A DNA stretch of 64,000 nt. Source: Chitinophagaceae bacterium (GTDB taxonomy: Bacteria; Bacteroidota; Bacteroidia; Chitinophagales; UBA10324). Position 1 is the first letter of the stretch. Each line of letters opens with the position of its first letter. The notes under the pieces were generated by a model, which worked only from the letters and a program-made list of their open reading frames with translations, searched no databases and had not been told where the DNA came from. Both the position numbers and the translations under genes were made by a program. Below are positions 8,909-18,077 of the stretch, in pieces. Location of the stretch: contig JADJAG010000011.1 in NCBI GenBank assembly GCA_016704325.1, forward strand, positions 310,001 to 374,000. The letters run 5' to 3'.

Positions 8909-11900
8909 ATGAAAACAAATCTACATACCAGGGTAGGCTCCGGATATTTGTGGTCAATCGCTATTTGCTGCATGATTTGTTTTGCGCTAAGCAGTTCTTT
9001 GTTTGCGCAGACTATTGATATCGGACTCACTACCCGAAGAACGCTTGGGGATGACATTTTTGGATTTAACACAGGCACCACTATCAGGGGTGGCTCTTCC
9101 TGTTTAAATCCATACTTGCTGGACAAGATGCCATTGATGAAACCACAGATATTCCGTTTTCCCGCAGGTGCCTTTTCGAGTTGGTATAACTGGCGGGAGG
9201 GCTGGGTATATGACGATCCGAATGTACCACAGAAGTATAAGTCATTAACCAAGGTTCCCAACAGGCTTGAAGACTATAAGGTATTGAGAGATGCAGCAGG
9301 CGCTTCATCGACCATACTGGGAGTGAATATGATTCTGTCTAACGTAACTGAGCAGATTGCCATGCTGAAACATGCAGATTCCATCGGCATACCAGTAGAA
9401 TATGTGGAGCTGGGCAATGAGTTTTTCCTGGAAGGCGATGAAGATTCCGCTTACATTTTGCAGGTATTTCCGGAACCGTCTGATTATGGCAAAGCCGCCA
9501 CTATCTGGGCTGACAGTATTCATAAATACTTCCCCAATGCAAAAGTAGCTGCGCAAGGTGTGTTTGATAAGAATGCCGCACCACGGAGAAAGATATGGAA
9601 CGACAGTGTGCTTGCGCATCTTGAAGGAGAAGATGCAATGACGTTTCATTTCTATTATGCTTCCGCAGATGCTGATTCTTTAGAGACACTTGCAGAGAAA
9701 CTGGATGTGAACATGTCTGATGTTCCGGAATGGCTCTATCAACCGTACAAAGCATGGGATATCTTATCAACCAAGTCTATGGTGAAGGTGCGACCCGGAA
9801 AAGAGATCTGGATTACTGAGTTTAATCTCTCTGATCATGAGCGGCCGACGCATGGTTATTGGACACATGGCCTGTTTCAGGCTTTGCAAACACTGCTATT
9901 GCTGCAAGATGAACGTATCACCAAAGTTACGCCACATGGCATGTGTGGTACTGCAGTTTATGCCAGCCATTTTTATGATACAGAAGGATTTGAATTTGGC
10001 AATGGCGAAGACGCTAGTTTCATACCTCCACCGGTAAAACCTGCTACTACTTTTTGGGGCTTAACTGCTACCGGCAATAACCTGATGATGGTGGGCAAAT
10101 CAATGAACAATAAGTCATATGCATCACAAATTCAGTTCTCCCCCAACCCGCAGGTGATGACGATTGAAAAGGGCGATACGATCTATTATAATGGACTCTT
10201 CGGTTTTCTCTTCAACAATAATAACAGTACAGATGCTGCCTTGCTGAATCTTACCGGCACCACTCAAACCATCAATACTGCGGCAATGTTTCCTTCCGGC
10301 GGAACCTATGAAATGCGCCATGCACCACCGCTTCAATTAATTGCTACCGCTCAGGATGTGACCATTGTAAATGCAACGCTTCCTCAAAATCTCGTCTTAC
10401 AACCTTATTCTATTACCCGCATTAGTGCAACCACAGTACCTGATACGCCTCCTGTTGTTTCAATTACCGTAAATGGCGATACTGTTATTTGTTCCGGTGA
10501 TAGTGTACAACTGGATGGTGGTGCCGGACATTATTCATACATGTGGTCAAACGGAAAAACATCCAGGAAGATATGGGTGACTACTACCGGAGAGTATTCA
10601 TTGAAAGTTTACGACAGTCCTGTCGGATACTATTCTGAAACTTCTGTTCATATTACTGTTAACCCTTCACCGGTTGTGCCCAATATTAAAGTGGATGGCA
10701 GTAAAACATTTTGTGAAGGCGGAAGCGTGCTTGTTTATCTCGGCCCTAATTTTACCTATTCAAATGTTTCCTACCTGTGGCCAATTACCGGCGATACAAC
10801 AGTTTCTGCATTAGCTACCACTACCGGAAATCATTACCTGTTGATAACAGATAGCCAAAATGGATGCACAGCAGTGTCAGACACTGAAACCATTACTGTA
10901 CATGCATTACCCGAACCGGTCATCAGCGCAATAGGGCCGGTGCAAGCTTGTTACGATGTTGGAGTAACCCTTCAGGTAAACGATGTTTATAATGACTATG
11001 TATGGTCCGGCGGCGGCAGCCTTCAGTCTAAAAACTATACTGTTTCAGGCACCTATTGGGTAAATGTTGGTGATACGAATGGCTGTCATGCGAATTCCAA
11101 TGCAATTGAAATAACAGTTTGGGAACCTGAATTTCCGGTCATAAGTGCTATGGGGCCCACAACCTATTGTATTGAAACACCAACCACAATTTCTACTATC
11201 CCGGGTTATAGTTATCAATGGTTTAAAGGAGTAGCTGAAATAAGTGGCGGCACTGGGCAGACCTGGACACCTGTTGGAAGCGGACTTTACAAGGTAACAG
11301 TAACTGACCAGAATGGCTGTAGTAAGAAAAACAATACTGGCCTGGACATTACAGTCAATTCGTTGCTGGCGCCAGCTATCACCGTATCAAACGGCAGCCT
11401 TCTGTGCCAGGGTGAGTTAACCACATTAAGTATGCCGGCTGGTTATGAAGGTTATGATTGGTCAACAGGTGCCACTGGAAATTCAATCATTGTAGGTAAT
11501 TCAGGTTCTTATACCTGCACGCTAACGGATACAAATGGTTGTGTTTCAACAAGCCCCGCAAAAGTGATTACGGTCAATCCGCTGCCACAACCCATTATTA
11601 CAGCAGCGGGCCCAACATCGTTTTGCTACGATCAGAGTGTTTCGCTTTCCGCCCAACCCGGATACAATCAGTATACCTGGTCAAATGGTAAATCAGGTCA
11701 AACTATTTCAGCAGAGACGAATGGTCCAATCACCGTAACGGTAAAGGATGTCAATAACTGCACTAATATCTCGCCGGCTCTGGATCTTACCGTTTGGGAG
11801 CCTCCGGTTCCACCAGTGAACATTACTGGTCCATCTACTTATTGTGTTGAAAGTCCGTCTACCCTTTCTACCATTCCGGGATACAGTTACCAATGGAAGA

Positions 11901-14581
11901 AGGGCCTAACCATTCTCACTAATGCTACCGGGCAAACTTACCAGCCAACAACAACCGGTACTACCTATAAAGTAATCATCACAGATGAACATGGTTGTTC
12001 AAAAACATCTGATAACGTTGCAGTTACTGTAAATGTAGCGACAACACCTATTCTAACTGTGGTTGGTGGATCTACCATTTGCCAGGGACAAAGCACTACT
12101 ATTAATGCACCATCAGGATACAGTACTTACCTATGGTCATCGGGACAAACGACAGCTTCCATCTCTGTAAGTCAGGGCGGTAATTATATTGTAACAGTTA
12201 CCGACTTGAATGGATGCACGGCAGTTTCAGCGCCCAAATCTATTGTTGTCAACCCTCTGCCCACACCGGTTATAGCAGCAATGGGTGCTACTTCATTTTG
12301 TGACGGCGGAAGTGTTACACTAGATGCCGGAGCTGGATATTCCGGATATGCATGGTCTAATGGAAAGACCACACAAACTGTGAACATTACTGCATCAGGA
12401 ACGCTAAGCGTTACAGTTACCGGGCAGAATGGTTGCAGTGCACAGTCCGCATCAGTTGTTATAACGGAATGGATTCCGCCAACTCCGGTAATTACCAGCA
12501 GCGTCGGCAGTGCCTCATTTTGTGCAAATGCTGGGGTATACCTTACTACAGCAACAGCAGCAGGCTATCAATGGCAGAAAAGCAGTGTTAATATTGCAGG
12601 TGCCACTATGAAGAATTTTTATCCAACGAGTGGCGGCAACTATAAAGTTATTGCAACTGATGTAAACGGATGCAGCAAGACCTCTTCGTCCTATACCGTT
12701 ACCTTATTCAATATTCCTGCACCTGTTATCTCAGGCACTAATTTCATTTGCCAGGGGTCATCTGCTATACTCAGTTGCGGAACTTTTTCTTCCTATAATT
12801 GGTCAACCGGTGCAACAACATCCACCATCAGTGTTTCCGGCTCCGGCAGTTATTCAGTAACCGTTACCGATGGCAATGGCTGCCAGGGAACCTCTCCGTT
12901 AAAAACTACCACATTAAGTCCTTTGCCTCTTCCGGTAATATCGGCACAGAGCGCTACACAGTTTTGTGATGGAGGATCTGTAGTATTGGATGCAGGCAGC
13001 GGGTATAGTGCATACAATTGGTCAAACAGCAAAACAACGCAAACCAATACCATAACAAGTTCAGGCTCATATACTGTTACGGTTACTGATAATATTGGTT
13101 GTTCCGGAACATCTCTGCCGGTAAGTGTGGTAGAATGGATTCCACCCGTTCCTGTGGTAAGTAGCAGCACCGGGCAAACAACCTATTGTGCCAGCAGTGG
13201 TGTTTATCTCACCACGCTTGGAGGTTACAGCTATCAATGGCAAAAGAGCGGAGTAAATATTGCCGGTGCAACTTCACAGCAATTTACACCGGCAGTCAGC
13301 GGCAGCTATAAAGTGGTTATTAATGATGCGAATCAATGTTCAAAAACATCGGCGGCATTTTCAGTCACCATTAACAGCAATCCCGCTCCCGTTATTGCAG
13401 GCCCGGCAACCGTTTGCCAGGGTTCCACTATCAATTTGAGTTGTGGAACCTATAGCCTGTATGCCTGGTCAACCGGTTCGAATGCTTCCAACATAAACGT
13501 AAATGGTGCAGGTAATTTTGTGGTAACCGTAACAGACGGAAACGGATGTACCGGCACTTCTTCTCAAAAGACAATTACGGTTGCTGCCTTGCCAACTCCG
13601 GTAATAAATGCGCTTGGCGCAACACAATTTTGTGATGGTGGCACGGTAACACTCGATGCCGGTGCTGGATACAGTATGTACCTGTGGTCAAATGGTAAGA
13701 CTACGCAAACCAATGCCATCACTGCAAGCGGTACATTTACGGTGACAGTAACAAATGGAAATAACTGCAGTGGTATATCTGCACCTGTAACCGTCACAGA
13801 ATGGATATTGCCTGCTGTAACTGTTACAGCAGTGGGTCCAACCACGTATTGTAAGAACGCCGGAACATACCTTACTACACTCAGTGGCCCTTATACCTAC
13901 CAATGGTTGAAAGGATCGGCTGCTCAGAATGGAGCAACCAATCAGACCTTTGCACCGGTCTCATCCGGCACATACAAAGTGAAGGTAACAGATGTAAATG
14001 GCTGTAACAAAACCAGCAGCGGGTTGGCGGTTACTGTAAACAGTAATCCTACCGCAAGCATCAGCATTAGTGGCAGTGCTAATATCTGTTCCGGTCAAAC
14101 CAAGAATATTGCAGCGAACACCGGTACAGGACTGAGTTATATCTGGAAAAGGGATGGCAATACCATTGCAGGAGCCAGTTCCTCCAGTTATACTGCCTCA
14201 TTAGCCGGAAGCTACCAATGCATTGTAACCAATGCATCAGGCTGTTCAACCACCTCCAATACCATCGTGATAACCAGTAATTGTAAAGATGGGTCAGAAA
14301 TAGATGCTAAGGAACAAGTTAGTTGGTTCATCTATCCTAATCCAACCAAGGGCGAATTGCACATTCGTATGAATATGCCGGAAGTGAAGCAAGGCAACTA
14401 CACAGCTGAAATAAGGAATATGCTGGGAGCGCTGATCTGGCGCCAGGAATCCGCTTTCAACGATAACCTGATTGCCTCGGATATCTACCTGGACGCAGCA
14501 GTTTCATCCGGTCAATATATTGTGATCGTAAAAGTGAATGATAATTTATACAGTTCCAGGTTTGTTGTGGCGAATGAATAA
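8909..14581 (+). CDS. Giant secreted glycoside-hydrolase-like protein with 17 Ig/PKD-like modules and T9SS sorting domain
   Basis: Three parts are visible. After a signal peptide (cleavage after SSSLFAQ) comes a catalytic-type domain of about 490 residues with clan GH-A features: an acid/base candidate E171 in VELGNEFFL and a nucleophile candidate E304 in WITEFNLSDH. It resembles arabinofuranosidase/endoglycosidase-type barrels, but I cannot name the GH family. Then come 17 modules of about 75 residues (F/YC-x-G..., YxWSNG, VTVTDxNGC). From the fourth module on they follow a three-module order with a period of about 670 bp. The C-terminus is a T9SS type A sorting domain (FIYPNPTKGELHI). Start is ATG 8909; the frame also opens at TTG 8882. 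A shorter paralogue follows directly. Confidence 0.88.
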   Translation: MKTNLHTRVGSGYLWSIAICCMICFALSSSLFAQTIDIGLTTRRTLGDDIFGFNTGTTIRGGSSCLNPYLLDKMPLMKPQIFRFPAGAFSSWYNWREGWVYDDPNVPQKYKSLTKVPNRLEDYKVLRDAAGASSTILGVNMILSNVTEQIAMLKHADSIGIPVEYVELGNEFFLEGDEDSAYILQVFPEPSDYGKAATIWADSIHKYFPNAKVAAQGVFDKNAAPRRKIWNDSVLAHLEGEDAMTFHFYYASADADSLETLAEKLDVNMSDVPEWLYQPYKAWDILSTKSMVKVRPGKEIWITEFNLSDHERPTHGYWTHGLFQALQTLLLLQDERITKVTPHGMCGTAVYASHFYDTEGFEFGNGEDASFIPPPVKPATTFWGLTATGNNLMMVGKSMNNKSYASQIQFSPNPQVMTIEKGDTIYYNGLFGFLFNNNNSTDAALLNLTGTTQTINTAAMFPSGGTYEMRHAPPLQLIATAQDVTIVNATLPQNLVLQPYSITRISATTVPDTPPVVSITVNGDTVICSGDSVQLDGGAGHYSYMWSNGKTSRKIWVTTTGEYSLKVYDSPVGYYSETSVHITVNPSPVVPNIKVDGSKTFCEGGSVLVYLGPNFTYSNVSYLWPITGDTTVSALATTTGNHYLLITDSQNGCTAVSDTETITVHALPEPVISAIGPVQACYDVGVTLQVNDVYNDYVWSGGGSLQSKNYTVSGTYWVNVGDTNGCHANSNAIEITVWEPEFPVISAMGPTTYCIETPTTISTIPGYSYQWFKGVAEISGGTGQTWTPVGSGLYKVTVTDQNGCSKKNNTGLDITVNSLLAPAITVSNGSLLCQGELTTLSMPAGYEGYDWSTGATGNSIIVGNSGSYTCTLTDTNGCVSTSPAKVITVNPLPQPIITAAGPTSFCYDQSVSLSAQPGYNQYTWSNGKSGQTISAETNGPITVTVKDVNNCTNISPALDLTVWEPPVPPVNITGPSTYCVESPSTLSTIPGYSYQWKKGLTILTNATGQTYQPTTTGTTYKVIITDEHGCSKTSDNVAVTVNVATTPILTVVGGSTICQGQSTTINAPSGYSTYLWSSGQTTASISVSQGGNYIVTVTDLNGCTAVSAPKSIVVNPLPTPVIAAMGATSFCDGGSVTLDAGAGYSGYAWSNGKTTQTVNITASGTLSVTVTGQNGCSAQSASVVITEWIPPTPVITSSVGSASFCANAGVYLTTATAAGYQWQKSSVNIAGATMKNFYPTSGGNYKVIATDVNGCSKTSSSYTVTLFNIPAPVISGTNFICQGSSAILSCGTFSSYNWSTGATTSTISVSGSGSYSVTVTDGNGCQGTSPLKTTTLSPLPLPVISAQSATQFCDGGSVVLDAGSGYSAYNWSNSKTTQTNTITSSGSYTVTVTDNIGCSGTSLPVSVVEWIPPVPVVSSSTGQTTYCASSGVYLTTLGGYSYQWQKSGVNIAGATSQQFTPAVSGSYKVVINDANQCSKTSAAFSVTINSNPAPVIAGPATVCQGSTINLSCGTYSLYAWSTGSNASNINVNGAGNFVVTVTDGNGCTGTSSQKTITVAALPTPVINALGATQFCDGGTVTLDAGAGYSMYLWSNGKTTQTNAITASGTFTVTVTNGNNCSGISAPVTVTEWILPAVTVTAVGPTTYCKNAGTYLTTLSGPYTYQWLKGSAAQNGATNQTFAPVSSGTYKVKVTDVNGCNKTSSGLAVTVNSNPTASISISGSANICSGQTKNIAANTGTGLSYIWKRDGNTIAGASSSSYTASLAGSYQCIVTNASGCSTTSNTIVITSNCKDGSEIDAKEQVSWFIYPNPTKGELHIRMNMPEVKQGNYTAEIRNMLGALIWRQESAFNDNLIASDIYLDAAVSSGQYIVIVKVNDNLYSSRFVVANE

Positions 14582-14602
14582 CTATAGAGCAATTCAATTG
14601 AA

Positions 14603-14634
14603 GGCGGCACCTCAACATGGTGCCGCCTTTTTTT
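14603..14634 (+). terminator. Rho-independent terminator after the giant GH-like gene
   Basis: Perfect 9-bp stem GGCGGCACC/GGTGCCGCC with a 7-nt loop followed by seven T residues, 22 nt after the stop codon. Confidence 0.93.
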
Positions 14635-14827
14635 CATTTGAAGACATTCAAGACTGACGTGGAAATCTTACGGTGAGCACTACTAACAATTTTGGCTAGT
14701 TGTATATTTTGCCATGATACACAATAGGGGCTACAATATTGTATATAACCCTTTAAAGACAGATAGCAGCCACATTATCAAATGAGTAAATACGAGGAAA
14801 AGAATGCCTAGAAATGAAAGATTATGA

Positions 14828-14835
14828 TATCTTTG
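14828..14835 (+). promoter_or_regulatory. -7 promoter element TATCTTTG for the second GH-like gene
   Basis: TATCTTTG is a perfect TAnnTTTG. With the terminator upstream, it suggests this gene is transcribed separately from its paralogue, with a leader of about 85 nt. No clear -33 TTG. Confidence 0.45.
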
Positions 14836-14927
14836 ACAAGTTTATCTTTAGCAGATAAATAATTGAATCCCAGCCAACACTTGATTTGTTAGAAATCTTA
14901 TTGGCCCACATCAAAAAACATCAACTG

Positions 14928-17885
14928 ATGAGAGCAATACTGTCACACCTGCGAACCAAACTGTTGTTCAACCTGCTTATTGTTTTAATTTTTTTGAAAG
15001 CAGATGGATTTGCACAGACCATTGACATGCAATTATCCAACCGAAGGTCTGTGAAACCTGACTGGTTTGGAATCGGAAGTCAAAATACTACCAGGGATGG
15101 TATGTATATCGACCATCCTGATTTGCTCCAACATGCACCTGACATGAATGCCAAGGTGATTCGGTTTCCTTCCGGAGGCAATTCCAATTGGTGGGATTGG
15201 AAAACCGGTTGGTTTGTTGATGATCCAAATGTGCCGCCACACAACCCGAATCAGGCCCCTGTATACAATACACTTGAAAATTTTAAAGTGCTGGTAGATG
15301 AAACCGGTGCAGTTCCATTGTTTGCGCTTAACATGATCAGTTCTACGCTGGCTTATCAATTGGAGATGCTCCATTATGCAGATTCTCTTGGAATGGAAGT
15401 GAAGTACATCGAATTGGGTAACGAATTCTACCTGGCTGAAGAAGAGGATTCCAGTTATATCTACAGTATTTTTCCGGATGCGCAAACCTATGGTATTGTT
15501 GCTTCAAAATGGATTGACTCTATTCATGCACATTTTCCGGAGGCAAAAGTAGCAGCACAAGGTGCCTTTAACCGAAACAATCAATCGCGTCGCGTGCTAT
15601 GGGACGGCAACCTGCTGGAAACGCTGGAAGGCGAGGATGCCATTACGTTTCATCAATACTTTTCAGCATCCGGAACAGAAGCAAAAGGTGAAGGTGATGG
15701 AAAATACAATACAAATGATGTGGTGGAATTTCTATACCGTCCTTTTAAGGCCTGGAATATTATGGCTACAGAGGATTTGCCACTGGTGAGGCCGGGTAAG
15801 GAGGTATGGATTACTGAATATAATCTGCAGGATTTCAATATACCCGTGCATGGCTCCTGGGGACATGCTTTATTTGTGGCTACACAAACATTGCACTACC
15901 TGGAAAGTGAAAAAATCACGAATGTGAACTTTCATACTGTTTGCGGCACAGCGGGTTACGGAGGCTATTTTATTGATTATAAAGGATTCAAGTTCAAGGA
16001 TGATGGTAGCTTTAAGGAACCGCCAAATCCTCCAATTACTACATCATGGGACAAAACTTCATCCGGTCATGCAGTGCAAATTATCAGTGAAGCAGTAGAT
16101 GGAATGAAGTATGCCTCGGAGCTGAGTTTTACAGGGGCCCCTGCCATTGCATTTGTGGAGGACGATGAAACAGTTACCTACCCTTCTTTGTATGGCTGGC
16201 AGTTCTCCAATGATAATGCATCCACTGCTATCATCGTGAACCTTTCCGGCAGCGAACAGAAGATTAAGACTACCGATGTCTTTAAAACGGGCGGTAATTA
16301 TGAAAGGATAGCCGCCGCCGCTACTGATTACATTGCAAATGACGGTGATGTTTTGAAGAAGAATTCAAGTGTTCCGGCTACATTGACCGTTAAAGAATAT
16401 TCAATTACAAAAATTACATCCAATTATGTACCGGATGCGCAACCTGTTGTTTCCATTAGTGCCTCAGGCGCTACCACTTTTTGCCAGGGCGATAGCGTAA
16501 ACCTCGACGCCGGCGGAGGTTATTTTGCTTATCAGTGGTCTACCGGTGAAACCAGTAGAAAGATATGGGCCAAAAACAGCGGTGATTATTGGATACGCGT
16601 CTGGGATGAAAAGGCTGGTTATTGGGCTGCAGATACTATAAAGGTTACTGCCAATTCCTTACCGGAAACTCCAACCATAAAAAATACAGGGAAAGATACA
16701 TTTTGCGCAGGCTCCAATACGGTGTTGATTCCAAAAAAGTTGGATCCGACAGCTACTTATGTGTGGTCAAACGGATTTACAGGAACAGAATTGACAGTGA
16801 CTACACCGGGCAATTATCAGCTCACTGTAATTGATCAAAATGGCTGTGCTTCTGTATCGCTGCCTGCATCTATTGTGGTTCATCCATTACCTCAGGCAAT
16901 TGTTAATCCATCCGGACCGCTTGCTTTTTGCGATGGAGGTTCAGTAACGCTGGATGCAGGAAGTGGTTTTAAATCGTACAAATGGTCGAATGGTAAATAC
17001 GGCCAGATACTTACTGTGAAGGACGCAGGCGCTTATAGTGTAACAATAACCGATTACAACAGTTGTGTTAACACATCTGCTGCAACTCAGGTAACCATCT
17101 ATCCATTACCATCAACCAATGTTACAGTCAATGGGCCCACTGCTTTTTGCGAAGGATCCAAAAGCACCTACCTTGTTGCTCCTTCCGGATATGCATCCTA
17201 CCAATGGGTCAAAGGGGGAAACAATATTTCAGGTGCAACCGATAAGAAGTACTACCCGATAAGCAGCGGCACCTATAAAGTGACTATTACAGATAATTTC
17301 AACTGTCAGAATCAATCTGATGGGGTAGTTGCCACGATGCTGAATCTTCCTAAAGCTAAGGTTACGATTGACGGTTCCAAAAATATTTGCAATGGAGAAA
17401 CCCGCACACTTACTGCAAGTGCCGGCAGTGGTTATTCCTATCAGTGGTTGAAGAATTCAGTCAACATTAACGGAGCAACACAAATGAGTTATGTTGTAAG
17501 CACTGCCGGAGACTTTAAATGCAAAGTAACAGATGCGAACGGCTGCAAGGAAAACTCAAAAATTACAACGATCACCAGTATTTGTAAAGAAGCGGAAACA
17601 GGGGATAATCCGGGAAGTAGAACCACTTTATCTATATATCCAAATCCTACCGCCAATGTAGTATTCCTGCAAGCCGATTTTAACGATCAGGTACCCACGG
17701 CTACTCTGGAAATCACCAACCTGTTGGGCGCTTTGGTTTATAGTGAACAGCTGGCCCTGCAGGGTACACTTTTCCAAAGGGAACTATCGCTCACAGAGCA
17801 GTTTACCAATGGCGTATATGTGGCAATCGTCCGTTGCGGCAGCCAGGTGGCTATGTCTAAATTTGTGGTTGCAGGAAAAAGGTAG
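14928..17885 (+). CDS. Secreted glycoside-hydrolase-like protein with 5 Ig/PKD-like modules and T9SS sorting domain
   Basis: Paralogue of the preceding gene with the same architecture but shorter: signal peptide ending FLKADGFAQ, catalytic-type domain with E166 in IELGNEFYL and E297 in WITEYNLQDF, five modules of the FC-x-G-x(n)-YxW type, and a type A sorting domain (SIYPNPTANVVF). The catalytic domains share landmarks such as RFPSGG/RFPAGA, DDPNVP and KVAAQG. I take ATG 14928 (MRAILSHLR) because it starts the signal peptide; the frame opens earlier at TTG 14886. Likely an exported, surface-attached polysaccharide enzyme; substrate unknown. Confidence 0.87.
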   Translation: MRAILSHLRTKLLFNLLIVLIFLKADGFAQTIDMQLSNRRSVKPDWFGIGSQNTTRDGMYIDHPDLLQHAPDMNAKVIRFPSGGNSNWWDWKTGWFVDDPNVPPHNPNQAPVYNTLENFKVLVDETGAVPLFALNMISSTLAYQLEMLHYADSLGMEVKYIELGNEFYLAEEEDSSYIYSIFPDAQTYGIVASKWIDSIHAHFPEAKVAAQGAFNRNNQSRRVLWDGNLLETLEGEDAITFHQYFSASGTEAKGEGDGKYNTNDVVEFLYRPFKAWNIMATEDLPLVRPGKEVWITEYNLQDFNIPVHGSWGHALFVATQTLHYLESEKITNVNFHTVCGTAGYGGYFIDYKGFKFKDDGSFKEPPNPPITTSWDKTSSGHAVQIISEAVDGMKYASELSFTGAPAIAFVEDDETVTYPSLYGWQFSNDNASTAIIVNLSGSEQKIKTTDVFKTGGNYERIAAAATDYIANDGDVLKKNSSVPATLTVKEYSITKITSNYVPDAQPVVSISASGATTFCQGDSVNLDAGGGYFAYQWSTGETSRKIWAKNSGDYWIRVWDEKAGYWAADTIKVTANSLPETPTIKNTGKDTFCAGSNTVLIPKKLDPTATYVWSNGFTGTELTVTTPGNYQLTVIDQNGCASVSLPASIVVHPLPQAIVNPSGPLAFCDGGSVTLDAGSGFKSYKWSNGKYGQILTVKDAGAYSVTITDYNSCVNTSAATQVTIYPLPSTNVTVNGPTAFCEGSKSTYLVAPSGYASYQWVKGGNNISGATDKKYYPISSGTYKVTITDNFNCQNQSDGVVATMLNLPKAKVTIDGSKNICNGETRTLTASAGSGYSYQWLKNSVNINGATQMSYVVSTAGDFKCKVTDANGCKENSKITTITSICKEAETGDNPGSRTTLSIYPNPTANVVFLQADFNDQVPTATLEITNLLGALVYSEQLALQGTLFQRELSLTEQFTNGVYVAIVRCGSQVAMSKFVVAGKR

Positions 17886-18077
17886 TTGATTTATTTAATG
17901 CAATCTTGTGGCTGCTATTTTCCGTTTAGTAAGATGCATTATGCACTGAAAGGTAATCAGGTAATGTATCTCAAGCTAGATAGGGAAGGTCCATTGATTG
18001 TAATAGTTTGATTTGAAAACTTTTAGAAAAAATCCAACCAATCCGATTTCGAAGTCGTCTAATGATCAGTCGTTATC

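Noticed and set aside
8827..13903. Numerous minus-strand ORFs inside the two giant genes
   Set aside because: Shadows caused by the threonine/valine-rich repeats; they repeat with the module period and carry no independent motifs.
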